A DNA stretch of 64,000 nucleotides from Sipunculus nudus (GCA_026874595.1 CM049318.1:56467750-56531749), one strand, 5' to 3'; positions 26,901 to 41,900 are shown, counted from the stretch's first letter. Notes: a model not told the origin generated them from the sequence alone. Translations and numbers: made by a program.

Positions 26901-29900
26901 GCCTTTATTCAAAAGAAAATCTGACATTTATTAATAAGGTTGTAATTTAATTGAGATTTGAATCAAAGGTAAGGAATGGATAATTTAATCAATTCCTGGG
27001 GTTCCTTTTAATGCACAACGTAATATTGACAGTGGATGCCAGTCATAATTTACAAGTATAGCTGAAACCTTGTATTTTATAGTTGTTTCAATTTTGGATT
27101 ACTCTGCTATTTAACTTGTCTGAATTGAAACAATAATTGTCACATAAATTTCTTCCCTGTATAGACATCTACAGATTACTTGAGAAGAAAAGGGTTGTGT
27201 CTGGTGCGGCTGGAATGTCTCTGTTTGTTGGTCTCAAAGGTACAGCGGAGGAGCTAGGTCTTAAAGCACAGAACATCTGGGCATTCACAGAGTAAGTTCT
27301 TGTAGTAGGGGGCAGAATGTAGTGTTTGAAGGAACCTGTTCACATGCCAGGTTTGTTAAATATACATAAAGTGAAGAGTTTTCTCCTTAAAATATAAAAT
27401 GCTTTGCTTACTTATGTACATAAGGAGAAATAAACATGCATCGAGCATGATCAGTGGAGCAAAAACTTATCATAGCATGCATGGTAGCCATACCGCACAA
27501 CTTCACAAATCAAGATTTTCCAAGCATCTGAATGGAATTTCTTCTTTCATGTTTCTTCTCATTTGGAGTTTTCACACTCGAGCAAATTAGGCCCTTTAGT
27601 CAAGCACTCTTGTTTTAATGCCACATGAATGCAAGCATGGCTATCACGGGTTACTGGGTGGAAGCCAACATGTACAAAATACAGATATTGTTCTTTACTA
27701 TGTAGACAAGAGTTTCACACAGTTAATTTTTGCAGGTTTCCCTTTGGCGGTGTTTTGTGATGGTTTCGTTTTCATTTTCATATTCCATACAGTAACCTAC
27801 ACAATGTACATAACAATTTTTATATCCGTTACCTAATTTGTAAGCAAGATCTTATCAATTGCATGCAGAGATAAGCTAACATCCAACAGGTGGAAATTAT
27901 TTAAGCAATAGAGGCAGATATACAAAAGTATTGGTAGTATTTATATTGTCAACCTTCAAATTACAGCTTAACTGAAATGCGTATTAATATTGGTTATACT
28001 GGCACAATATACGTTAGATGCCATTGAACCTTTAGAAGAAAAAAATACTGTTCCCCTGTGAATAAGTGGCATCTAATCCATAAAGGTTTTTATTTTCGTG
28101 ATAATTTCCCCTTTGTGAATATCACAAATTTGAAACCCTCGGGAACAAAAAGGCAACCACAGTATGTTAAAATGATCAGGAAATGTCAGGTATCTAAACA
28201 GAAAGTTCTTTGAAAAGACATTTGGTCTTTATATGAAATTGTGCTATTAAAGATACATTATCTTGAGTATTGCTCTTAAAATATTGAATTTTGAAATCAT
28301 GAGTAATGTTGACCTTAATTAGAGTCTTTATTTTGCAGCCTTCACATATTCCTCAACTTGCCTAGGCATGTTAGACCTGACACTTAAACATGTGATGTAT
28401 AATTAATTGTATCCGCCAAAACGAAGTTTTGCGGATACTATGTTTTTGACCGGGTTCCGCTGCCGCCGCATTCGTCTCCGGAGAACTCCTCTGAGACAAC
28501 TGGACAGATTTTTCCGAAACTTACACAAATTATCAGGTCACATGTGAACTGGTGCCTAACCAAGTGACCTTGACCTCTGACCTTTCATCTCTGCCCAGCG
28601 TCCGTTTGTGGGTCTGTTTCCACACATAAACCCATATATCTCAGGAACCGTTTGAACGATCCGGAAAATTTTTTTACACAAATGTAGCCCTGGGATAGCT
28701 TTATAACATACACAACAAAAGGTGGCGCCACCTGCAACCATGTTTGCACAGTGTCCATCTGTTCATCTGCCTGGGGTTAAAATCACTCATATCTCTGCAG
28801 TGGTTTGACTAATTCACCTAAAATTTGGCATGCGTATACATCCTAGATAGCTTTCTCTATTTTATGACAGGTGGCGCCACCTACATTCACGTTAACACTC
28901 CACACATAAACCCATATATCTTGGGAACCGTTTGAACGATCCGGAAAAATTTTTTACACAAATGTAGCCCTTGGATAGCTTTATAACATACACAAAAATG
29001 GTGGTGCCACCTGCACCTATTTATGCACAGCGTCCATCTGTTTGTCTGCCTTTGGTTAAAATCACTCATATCTCTGCAGTGGTTTGACCAAATTACCTGA
29101 AATTCAGCATGCTTATACATCCAGCATAGCTTTCTTGATTTTATGACAGGTGGCGCCACCTACATTCACGTTGATGCTCCACACATGAACCCATATATCT
29201 CGGGAACCGTTTGACCGATCCGGAAAAAAATTTTACACAAATGTATCCCTGGGATAGCTTTATAACATACACAACAAAAGGTGGCGCCACCTGCAACCAT
29301 GTTTGCACAGTGTCCATCTGTTCATCTGCCTTGGGTTAAAATCACTCATATCTCTGCAGTGGTTTGACTAATTCACCTAAAATTCGGCTTGCGTATACAT
29401 TCTAGATAGCTTTCTCGATTTTATGACAGGTGGCGCCACCTACATTCACGTTAACGCTGCAGACATCCAAGCTCATATCTGGAAAACCGTTTGACCAATC
29501 AGGAAAAATAATTTACACAAATGTAGCCCTTGGATAGCTTTATAACATACACAAAATGGTGGTGCCACCTGCAGCTATTTTTGCACAGCATCCATCTGTT
29601 TGTCTGCCTTTGGTTAAAATCACTCATATCTCTGCAGTGGTTTGACCAAATTACCTGAAATTCAGCATGCTTATACATCCTGCATAGCTTTCTTGATTTT
29701 ATGACAGGTGGCGCCACCTACATTCACGTTCATGCTGTAGACATCCATGCTTATATCTCCGGACTCATTCCACCAATCAGGAAAATTTTTTACACAAATG
29801 TAGCCCTTGGATAGCTTTATTACATACACAAAAATGGTGGCGCCACCTGCAGCCATTTTTGCACAGCTTCCATCTGTTTGTCGGCTGTGGGATAAAATCA

Positions 29901-32900
29901 CTCATATCTCTGCAGTGGTTTGACTTTTCCACATGAAATTTTGCTTTTGTATATATCTTGGATAGTTTTACGTTCAAATAACAGGTGGCGCCACCTACAA
30001 TCACATTTATGTGGCAGAGATCCATTCTATTAATTAACACATGTAACTCTATATCCCCTTGCCACTCAATCCATGCCTTACTACACCCGTCCTCTGATTT
30101 TGGCGGATACACATAGTCGCTTGTCCACTACCTGTATTCTAGTTTCTTTGTGATCTTGGCCTGTTTTTTCTTTGCATTTGTTCAGACGACCCATAATCCA
30201 TGTTACTTACATTGCTCAGTGTCAGCTTTATCTTTGCTCTAGTGATCATTATTTCAACTTTGTGACCTTGACCTATTGCACTTTGACCTTTATCCCAGTG
30301 ATCCATCTTCTGTATTTGTGACTTTAATCTATTGCACCTGACCTATACCCATTGATCTTTTTTCCATATTTGTGACCTTGACCTCTTTTTTCTTGACCTT
30401 TATCCCAATAACCTTTATTCCATATATTTGTGACATTGGCATATTTCACCTCAACCTTTATCCAAGTGATCTTTTTTCATTATTTCTTACCTTGAATCTT
30501 TCACCTGACTTTCCTCCTAATAATCTTTTTTTTCCATATTTGTGACACTGACAAATTGCATACTTACCCTATGTTATAGTGGTAATTCATTCATGTCAGT
30601 GATCTTGAACTCTGTGTTTTTGTCCTTCTTTGTAGTAATGATGTTGCCAGAATTTCCTCCGAATTCTTCAACCAGACAGCCGAGGAAGCCATGGAACAGA
30701 ACTTCCCATTGTTGTTCATTTCCTTCCCATCAGCAAAGGATCCAACATTCAACGACAGGTACCCAGGTATGTGTATATAATATCCTACCGTAATTTGAGG
30801 ATTTGGGCATGGTCCAAAAAGCGTTATTCCACTCTAAACATTGCCAGGGCACATCCCTCTGCCATCACACTGTCTCCTCAGATAGATTCTTGCCTGAACG
30901 CTGTCTTCAGGAGTACTTTCATATAACATCTGTGTCTAGGTTGCCTTCTGGCATACATGCTAAAACCCAGATGTCACGTGTTGCATGTCAAATTATGGAT
31001 ATACTGCTAGTATATAAATCAATACCTTAAAAAGCGGCCTATATGTCGAGAAATTGGTTCCCAAAAAGTAATCTGGGAAAGGGGAGTTGACTAAAGGGTG
31101 AGTCAAATTTTGCCAAGACTTATTAAAACTGTGATCTGAATGTCCAACCGACCCAGCTTGAATTTGCCGGATTGCTCCCCAGGTGTCTGTTTATGGGGAA
31201 AGTCTGGGGAAGCTTATAAATATTATATATACTTTCCATGAGTAAAATGCAAGATGCAAGATTATACTACAAAACAAAGAATTTTATCCAAACTACAAAG
31301 TCCTTCCTACTTAACCCACTCTTCCTTCCCACATTTAAAAATCCAGTAACACTCTGCAACATATTATCTCCCCACAAAAATATTCCTGCATGGATCCAGT
31401 GCTGACTGCTTTGTAACAATGGACAGACGATTGAATTTGAGATCTCATTGTGCAACACACTCTTCCATAGTGAACTAATTATGTGACATAATACACATCA
31501 TTGCAATTGTTTAAGTACAGTAGAGTGCCGTTTTTCCAAAAGCATTGGGGGACAGCTTTTTTTTTGGAAAAATGATTTTTCGGATATTCGGTTTGGGGTC
31601 TGTTTCCTATTTCGTATGACAGTTGATTAATAACTTAACGCTATATTACTCAAGGAACACCGTGTATCTTTTCGACTTATGTAGTTTACGACCGGAACTT
31701 CTTTCAGATTTCTTGAGTTTGATAGGTAAAACTCATTTTAACCTGTTTTTCGCTCAGCTGACTGTAAGTCATCTGAGCTATAGCGATCACTCTTTGTCTG
31801 TCGTCCCTCCAGCCATCCGGCCATCCGGCCGTCTGTCCGTTAACAAGGCACAAATCGTAACCACTTTACCTGGAATCTTCTAACTTTACATCCAGAGAGG
31901 TCCACGAAAAATCTCCTTGGAAACCTGGAATTAGGTCTCTGTTACCCATATTCTTCAAGCTATGGGGCTCCAAAGTACCCCCAGAATAATGAAAAATTTG
32001 ATACAAAAGCTCAAAATCTAAACAACTAATGCATTGATCACCATGATTCTTTGCATGGATATTGATCATGGAGTGTTTCATCAGTTTCAACCGACTGGTG
32101 GCACCACCTGTATTTTTTCGATTTTTTTAATGATTTTTTTCTCCTATTTTTGAGACCTCAAAAGATGCCTTCATCTGTTAACAGCGCACAAATCGTAACA
32201 GCTGGACCTGGAATCTTCTCACTTAACATTCAGAGAGGTCCATGAAAAGTCTTCTTGAAAAACTGGAATTAGGTCTCTGTTACCCATATTTTTCAAGCTA
32301 TGGGGCTCTAAAGTACCCCACAGAATAATGAAAAATTTGATACAAAGCTCAAATATCTGAACAACTAATGCATTGATCACCATGATTCTTTGCATGGATA
32401 TTGATCATGGAGTGTTTCATAAGTTTCTGCATACTGGTGGCGCCTCCTTGATTTTTCGATTTTTTACTATTTTTTAGCTCAGCTGACTATAAGTCATCAG
32501 AGCTATAGTCGTGGTCCATTGTCCGTCGTCCGTCCGTCCGTCCGTAGATGTGGCAAACATTTGAAACCGTAAGACCTAGGAATCCAAAATTCGACATAAT
32601 GTTAGATGTCCCCAAAATCTCCTACCAAGCCGAAAACTGGGTCTTTGCTACTTTGTTCCTTTGAGAAATTAAGGAAAAACCTCAATTTTTTATTAAAAAC
32701 CTATTTTCACACTTCAGGACTGCCTAATATCGAAACCACTCATCTGTTTTTCCTCATATTTACCATAAATATTCCTCTATATAGTTCCTATATACATGCC
32801 AGAAATTAGGTCTGTATTATATAATTTAAAAAAGTTATGGGCCCAAACATAATGCATTTTGTAAAAAATCAGGAAAGATATTTGATCTTTTAACACAAAA

Positions 32901-35900
32901 CATGTTAAAGCTATGGACTTTTTTTTCAAACATATAACTTTAATTAATCAAAATTAAATTGTATACCCAAAATTAGATCAAAATTTTTTAAATTTGTCAA
33001 AATATTAACAAAAATAAAAAATTGGTACCTTAAATTTTGCCCAACTTGACCATGGCACGTTTTTTTCTTGTAAGTACTGTGGATCTAATTTTTACAGCAT
33101 GTACAAATAAGGATTTAATCCATTAAAATCTTAAATTTGAAAATAAAGGCTGCAAAATTAGGCTAGTTATTGAATTTTTTTGGAGGCTCTTGTTGTATTT
33201 CCTTACATTGTCAAGCAGTCCACTGTGGTCACTGTTGGTCATTCAGTGCAGCTCTTTATGCTCCAAAGGTTGTTGGCATAATGTTAGATGTCCCAAAGAT
33301 CTCCTACCAAGCCTAAAACTGGGTCTTTGCGACTTCGTTCCTTTGAGAAATTAAGGAAAAACCTCAATTTTTTATTAGCTCAGCTGACTATAGGTCATCT
33401 GAGCTATAGTCGTGGTCCTTTGTCCGTCGTCCGTCCGGCCATCCGGCCGTTAACAGGGCACGTTTTAAAACCGTTGGACCTACGAATCCAAAGTTCTGCA
33501 TACCAATAGATGTCCCCAAAATCTCCTACCATACCGAAAATTGGGTCATTAGGACTTCGTTCCTTCGAGATATTAAGGAAAAACCTCCGTTTTCCATAAA
33601 AAAGCCATTGTTACACTTCAGAGTTGCCTAATATCAAAACCACTAATCTGTTTTTGATCATATTTAGTATTCATATTTTTCCATACATTTTCTGTGCACA
33701 TACCAAAAATTAGGTTAGTATTGGGTAATAATTTGAAGTTATGGGCCCAAATATAATGCAGTTTCTTAAAAAGCAGGAAATATATTTGCTCACTTTACAT
33801 GAGAATTGCTGAAGCTGGAGACTTTTTTTTCAGGAATATAACTTTATTTAATCAAGATTCAATTGTTTACCCAAAATTAGATCTGAATTTTGCAATTTTT
33901 TCAAGTTATTAGCATAAATAAAAAATCAATACCTTAAATTTTGTCCAACTTTGGCAATGGCACGTTTTTTCCCTGTAAGCACTGTTGATTTAATTTTCAC
34001 AGCATATATACATAAGGATTTAATCTTTTAAACTCTGAAATTTCAAAGGAATTGGTTGAAAAAAGTAGCTTTTATTCAAGTTTTCATACACCATGTCAAG
34101 TGTTGTTTACATCTGGCCCACCTAGTAATACAGTCTTCACTTGCATTATGTAACCCGCCCCAGGCAGCTTGCCTTGGCTTAGCTTGGCCACTACTAGCAG
34201 GCTTCCCCTCTGCCCTGCACCCCCCCCCCAGCTGGTGCATAAACTAGATGAATGTTATAATTTTCTGTATTTTATTTTATTTTTGGCTATGCTACATTTT
34301 AGATTTTGTATTGTACCACCAGGGTTACAATGATTAAAGTGCACATTTAATTGTGTCCACAAAGTGATGTATTGCTATGAAAGTGTGGATGTTCATCAGA
34401 GTGTTCATTAAAGATTTTAATTTGTTTGACTTATAACTCATGGTTGTATCAGTTGTTACATGATACTGGCTAAATAATCAAAATTTATATTGCTGATCCT
34501 TTATTTCAGTTCATAAAAATAAACATTCCCAACTCCAGTTTGCTCCTGGTATAATATATTGGGTGTTTTGATCCTTGGATTAATTTTAACACATGTATTA
34601 GTTTCATAGTTGAGAATAATTTTCTTTTTTCCTGATACCATTTAAAAAATATAAATATTTAAATTTTTCCTGTTAGTGCTGTGGATTTAATTTTCACAGC
34701 ATGTACACATTAGCATTTCATCTGTTAAAATCTGAAATTTGAAACTAATTGATCAAAAACTGTAGATTTTATTCAAGTTTCCAGGTACCAAGTCTTCATT
34801 GTTTACATCAGGTCAGTATAAATGCAGTGTACTGGGCAGTTACATAACACCTTCAGGTCTGACCTACTGCCACTGTGAGTGTCTGGGTCAGGCTGGGTCA
34901 GGCAGTAATTACCAGAGAGCCTCTCTTTCTCTCTCTCTTTCTCTCTCTCGCTCTGGCAGTCCATCTCTCTCTCTCTCTCTCTCTCCTCTGCTTTTTCTCT
35001 TTCTCTCTCCATCTTTCTCTCTCTCTCTCTCTCCCTCTCCCTCTCCCTCTCTCTCTCTCTCACCCTTATTACCTCCCTTCCTCCCTCCATCCCTTTCTGT
35101 TGACAGGTACTATAAACTAGATACATTAGCTATAAATGTTGATGCAATTTAGAAATGTGAATCAGCTGAAATATTCACAATCACATGTATGTTATACTGT
35201 AAATTTTTAGTAACATTCGTGAACCTGGATAAAAATTATGTAATGAAAAAAAGGAATAAATGCAAATATTGTTAATTTTTTATTGGCTCAGTAGAATGGG
35301 GAAAAAATTATTTGCTTTGTTTCTCCATCTTTCTGTCTGTTTTTAATATTTAATGTTCATGAATAAACTTTTTTTTTATAAGCACTGTTGAATTGAATTT
35401 CATATCCTGTATGTATATGCAAGGGTGTTGTAACTCTCACCATCCCCTTCTTCATCCCACTGAGGCTTTGCTCCTTGGCACTGTGACAATAGTTCTATGG
35501 CTATAGCATTAAAAATTAATAATTAAAGAAAATATCTACAGAGAGACAGAGGCGTTGTAACTCTGATCATAACACAACACCCCCCCCCCCCATCAAGTCA
35601 TTGCACCTGTGGAGTGGGGACGTTATGGCAACTGTATACATATCATAAAATTGAAAAAAGGTTTACCAAATAAATTGGATCTCATCAGACAAATGTGTAA
35701 ACTGTTGAACTGTCAACAGCTTATCAAAAATGTAACCAATGGAAAGGCATGGTTAGATCTCAAATATTATTTGCAACATTTTCTTCAATCATGGCCCAAA
35801 TTACCCCTTCCTCTCAAACTTTATCTACATTTCATCATATTTTTAATATTTTAACCTTCTAGGTGGTTCAGTACTGTTGACTATTTGTCCATTGGTACCT

Positions 35901-38900
35901 ATGTACATGCCAGAAATTATGACAATATTGTGTGATATGTAGACGTGAGGGTCATCAAAATAATGTACCTTGTCAAGACCGATCTTGTCAAGATATTATG
36001 TCATACAGTCACAAATTCATAAATCCCCTCATCAGCATAGTTAATCATAACCTTGTATAGATCTGTCAAATTGAAATCTTGCAGTTTCCATACACTATAG
36101 ATCCTTCAACAAATAGCCTTATCATCATTATACCACTGCTTAGTATACTGTCATTGCATTCATATTTGCTCAAATAAATTGTTTTTTTTTACCCCTCCCA
36201 AATAAATAAAAAATAAACCACTATATTTTACTCCATATTAATCCATCAGTCAGATTATTTCATATATCATTTACTCACATATTACATTATATTCCTTTAT
36301 AAAAGCCCAACATGACCATGATATTCATAAGCTTTTTCTACTCAATATAGTATAACAATGGTGATACATTTATAGTCCAATCATGATCAGCTGAGCGCCG
36401 TGACCCATGGGTCCCTTGTTAAAAACCTTTTTTACATTTCAGGACAGCCTAACTATGAAACCACTCACCTGTTTTTCCTCATATTTACCATAAATATTCC
36501 TCTATATAGTTCCTATGTACATGCCAGAAATTAGGTCTGTATTATATGATTTAAAAAAAGTTATGGGCTCAAACATAATGCATTTTTAAAAAATCAGAAA
36601 AAGATATTTGATCACTTAACACAAAACATTTTAAAGCTATGGACTTTTTTTCCAGTTATATATCTTTAATTAATCAAAATTAAATTGTATACTCAAAATA
36701 AGATCAAAATCTGTTAAATTTTTCAAAATATTAGCAAAAATAAAAAATTGGTACCTTACATTTTGCCTAAATTTGACCATGGCAAGTTTTTTCTTATAAG
36801 TACATTTGATTTAATTTTCACAACCAGTTAACATATTGATTTAATCTGATGATTAAAAAATAGTCTAGCTATTGATGTTTTTTAGAAGCCTTAATGTATT
36901 TGTATTTTCAAGCATCATGACCCTACTTTTGTTTACCTGGTAATCCAAAAATTGGCATAATGTTAGATGTAATTGTAAATATTCATATACTTCCATTTCC
37001 TATGTACATACCAAAATTTATGTCAGTATTGCATAATTTGTTGAAGATATAGGCCCAAACAAAATGCACCTTGTAAAAAATCAGAATTTATATTTACTCA
37101 CTTAACATAAGAATGGCTGAGACTTTTTTCAGGAATATAACATCATTTAATCAAGATTCAATTGTATACGGAAAATTAGATCTTAAATTTGCAATTTTTT
37201 CAAGTTATTAGCATAAATATAAAATCAGTACCTTAAATTTTGCCCAACTTTGGCCACGGCATGATTTTTTCCTGTAAGTACTGTGGATGTTATTTTCACA
37301 GCATGTACACATAAGGATTTAATCTGTTAAAATCTTAAATTTGAGGAATAATAGCTGCAAAATTAGGCTAGTTATTAAATTTATTTGGAGGCTCTTGTTG
37401 TATTCCCTTACATTGTCAAGCAGTCCACTGAGGTCACTGTAGGTTATATAGTGCAATTCTCTATGCTCCCCAGGCTATTATGTAATCCCATCACTCAGGC
37501 AAGCCCTCTTTCTTGTTGAGCTTGATCAGGCTGCCAGCATAAATACCACAGGGAGCCTTTCTCTCTCCCCCCCCCCCCCCCCCCCCCATCCCATTCTGTT
37601 GACAGACCTGTACTCTAAACAAGATGAATCTTATAATTTCACATTTTTTCAGTGATGAACATTAACAACAGAGACCCCTCCCTGACCCACCGCTTCGATA
37701 CACAGGACTAATATACAAGACAAAGCTTATAATTTTAATGTTAAAAAAATTCTTTTGTTGAGACTTGGACAATTTTGATTATTTTTAAAGAAAAAAATGT
37801 TCAGGAATTTAATCCTAATATTCAAATATGGTAAAATATTAGGACCTAATGTAACTGCTTACTGACAAGATTTAAGAAGATATAAATACTTGGTAGCATT
37901 TCATTCATATCTCTTAAAGTTGGCGGGGCCTAGGTGTGAATAACACTGTTAAACCTAGTTTCTTAAAAATTAGGAATATAGGTCAAACTTTGTGGGATTA
38001 ATTTTTAACTCATATGGCCTTATATTTAACTTTTGAAAACTTAATTACCTTCACACATTATTTGTTTATGAAATGGAACTTTTATATGACACTTACTGTA
38101 GGCCCATTTTTCCCCTTGGTGCATCACTAAATGGTTTCAGGCCAAAGGTTTCATTTATTACACAGTCCATATGCTTTAGCTCATGTCCATTATTCTATAA
38201 TTTACAGAGTTTCATTTAAGCTGGGCCATTTTCTTTTAGCTTTTCAAATGGTAATATCCATGGAAAAACCATAAGAAATTAAAATATTTTGCAGTTACTA
38301 ATTTTACAAAATTCAGCTGAGCGAAGCGATCCATGGGTCCCTTGTTTATCTATTTTTTAGACCTTAAAGATGCAGTCATCTGTTAACAGGGCACAAATCG
38401 TAACATCTAGACCTAGAATCTTCTTTCTTCACACATTGGGAGGCCCATGAAAAGTCTCCTTGGAAACCTCAAATTAGGTCTCTGTCACCCATATTGTCTG
38501 AGCTATGGGGCTCAGAAATACCCCCCAGAATAACTAAAAATTTGATACAAAAGCTTTGGTATCTGAACAACTAGTGCATTGATTGGCATTATTCTTTGCA
38601 TGCATATGCATCATGGAGTGTTTCATCAGTTCCTGCAAACTGGTGGTGCCACCCGGACTTCTTTGAATTTTTAAGCATTTTTATCTTTATTTTTGAGACC
38701 TTCAAAGATGTGATCGTCTGTTAACAGGGCACAAATCATAACTATTTGAGCTTGAATCTTCTTTCATGACATCCTGGGAGGTCAATATAAAAAACTCCAT
38801 TGAAACCTGAAATTAAGGCTCTGTTACCCATATTCTCCAAGCTATGGTTCTTAGAAATACCTTCCAGAATAACTAAAAATTTGATACAAAAGCTCCAGTA

Positions 38901-41900
38901 TCTGAACAACTATTGCATCACCCTAATTCTTTGCATGCATATTCATCATGGAGTGTTTCATCAGTTCTTGTGTACTTGTGGCACCACCTAAATTTTAAAA
39001 AAATTTATCATATTTTTTTTTGGCTAGGCCTATTTATGAGACCTTCAAAGATGCGACCGTTCCTTAACAGGGCTCAAATTGTAATCATTGTTCCTAGAAT
39101 CTTCAAACTTGACATCCAGGGAGATCTGTGAAAAGTCTCCTTGGAAATGTGAATTAAGGTCTCTGTTACCAATATTTTCTGAGCTATAGGGCTTATAAGC
39201 ACCCCTCAGAATAATTGAAAATTGGATACCAAAGTAGGGCACAAATCATAACCATGGGGCCCAGAATCTTCTAACTTGACATCCTGAGAGTTCCTCAAAA
39301 GTTCTCCCCAGAAACCTGAAATTGGGTCACAGTGACCTATATTCTCAGAGATTTGGGGTATGTTTGAGCATCCCAGAAATAATACAAAATACACACAAAT
39401 TGCCAGATTCCTCATGAAAGGCAGGTTGGATTGTCATCAAATTTGTTTTTATGGGTTGGGTCTTGATGAACTTAAGCTAATATGCCTGAACAATGATCCC
39501 ACCTATCTTAATTAGTTGTCTGTGCAAGGACATATTATCAACAGGTCAGTCGGCTGAGCATCATGACCCATGGGTCACTTGTTAGGATACTTGTGTGCCA
39601 TTTTTTCCAACAAATTCATGGGAGGGGAAAGGTCAAATGACATCGCCATTATTGTTGCTCAGTTAGTTTCTTTAATAGCCCACAGTTGGCACCAGTGCAG
39701 CACACACATATTGCAGTCTGTTTTCTTTTCTTTGACTCCGTAACTCTGGCAAGTGACAACAAGACCATCTTGTTCAATTGGTGTCCTTCTTGACAGTAAA
39801 TAAGCTGAATATAGGCAAGTTTAAGTAAGTGACACAATTGCTCTCTCTGAATGAATTGTATGGCCAGGCCCCCCTCACATCTAAACCTACTTGAGCTCTT
39901 GCTAAGTTCTTTGGCCGGACATTTCTGCCTAAGCTCAAAAACTATACTTGCTGGAGTACTAACAAGATATGGCCAGGGTTGCAATTGGGTTGTTAACACT
40001 GGTTGTTACTTTATGCCCTGCCTTAATTATGTATCTGACAGAACAGATAATATCAATGCTTTACATGGATATACAGATATGATATATGATACTAAATTGC
40101 TACCATTTTAAAGAATTATGTGAAAAATGACAATTCATTAATATAATTGGTTAATGGGTGAGAGTGTTAATGTTAATTATATGCTGGCTTTGAATTCCAG
40201 GTCGCTCAGTGTGCACTGTGGTGACCTTCTGTAACTGGAAATGGTTTGAGAAGTGGGAGAATGGCCGTGTAAAGAAGCGTGGGGAGGAGTACGAGATACT
40301 TAAGGACACCATGGCAAAGCGCATTTGGGAACAAGTTCTTCTCCACTTCCCACAGCTCGCTGACAAGGTTTGTTGTTAAAAATAAATGATCCATGAAAAA
40401 TGCTCATCAGTTCAACCCAATTATAAGATCAACTGAGGTGTTGAAAAAATAGCTCACTGATATTGTTTGTTGTTTAAAATGAATGATCCACGGAAAATGC
40501 TCATCATTCAACAGGAAAAGTCACTTGTTGCAAAATGAAGCTCTGGCTTGTTTGCCTAGCCCCCAGATGGTGTGGTTGAATTTGTTTGATTATTTTTGTG
40601 TGCCCACAGATAGAATAAACACATTGATATAAACAAAACAAGCAGCCTGTGTGCGGTGATATCCACATTTTCTGGCCTATTTTTGTAATAACTTTTGTTA
40701 ATAAAGGTCAGATAGGTGATTGGGCCCCTTTAAGGCATGGTCATGTTAATATAATACATAAAATCTCAATGAAGCAATATTATAAATGACCATTCATCTG
40801 TGTAGAATAAGGCAGATTTCATACCCTTGTGAACAAAAAGCGTATCACAGTAGGTGAAACTCTGTATGAAAATTACGTGGTGTCAGGAAACCAGTATTCT
40901 GATATTCCTGATGAGAAATAGGGGGTAAAGCATAGGTCTCAATATTCTGATATTCCTGATGAGAAATAGGGGGTAAAGCATAGGTCTCAAGGCCAGGAGA
41001 TCATCAGTTGGATTCTTAAAGCCGAGGAGTGTTGAGGTTTTTCACATTTGACCCGGAACAAGTGTGAGCATTCATGGTGCTGTAGTTATCAGGTATGCAT
41101 GACACCAGTGTCACCTCTGTTTAATGCTGAGAGACAGCATGTGCTACAACATTATCACATAATCCTAAACTCAAATGGATGACAAGTTAAAATGAACTAA
41201 ATGAGCATTAAATATTGAAAGGTAAAGATCAGCTAAGTGAACATTACAAAAAAGAGGTTACTGCTGAAAATAAGTGTCTCAACCTTTGATAACATTTTAT
41301 GTAATGTTTGTTTCAGGTTGAATTCATGGACTGTGGCAGCCCTGTATCTAACAAGTATTATATTGCATCAGACAAGGGACAGTTCTACGGCCTGGATCAC
41401 ACCACTGACAGGTTTGGATCACCAGAGGTCACCATGACCTTGAGACCCCAGACAGAGATTCCTGGCCTCTACCTTACAGGTACGCAGTGTTTATAAAGTT
41501 CTTATGTATTTTGACAGGTCATGACACCTTAAATCTAGGCTTGTATATAGTTTTATAGGTCCAGCCACCATGAGTTATGTTTGTTTAATGTATTTTTACA
41601 GGTCAGTCTACCATGAGCTATGTCCTTTTCATGTTATTCTACAGGCCAGGACACCATGAGCTATGTTCTTTTTTTTGTATTTCTACAGGTCAGGACACCA
41701 TGAGCTATGATCTTTCTTTGTATTTCTTCAGGCCAGGACACTATTAGCTATGTTCTTTTCATGTAATTGTACAGGCCAGGACACCATGAGCTATGTTCTT
41801 TTCATGTAATTCTACAGGCCAGGACACCATGAGCTATGTTCTTTATTTGTATTTCTACAGGTCAGGACACCATGAGCTATGATCTTTCTTTGTATTTCTG

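Larger units (their letters stand above)
32476..38346 (+). mobile_element. family A element, middle of three nested elements
   Basis: Left hairpin at 32476 (AGCTCAGCTGACTATAAGTC) followed by GTCCGTCCGTCCGTCC. Right end at 38314-38346 (CAGCTGAGCGAAGCGATCC, ATGGGTCCCTTGTT). Its sequence AACCTCAATTTTTTATTA breaks at 33376 and resumes at 36421 with AAAAACC, as expected from the uninterrupted copy at 13540. Confidence 0.78.
31751..39583 (+). mobile_element. family B element, outermost of three nested elements
   Basis: The left end (CGCTCAGCTGACTGTAAGTC) is followed by GATCACTCTTTGTC and 338-bp-type units (31800-32470). The right end is at 39548-39583 (GGCTGAGCATCATGACCCAT then GGGTCACTTGTT). The unit is cut in the middle at CTATTTTTTAG (32475) and resumes after 38346 with TTTTTTAGACCTTAAAGATG, so 32476-38346 is an insertion into it. 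Confidence 0.75.

Noticed and set aside
34803-35152. 107-117 residue frames rich in Ser-Leu or Arg-Glu
   Set aside because: Translation of a CT/GA simple repeat; no conserved domain.
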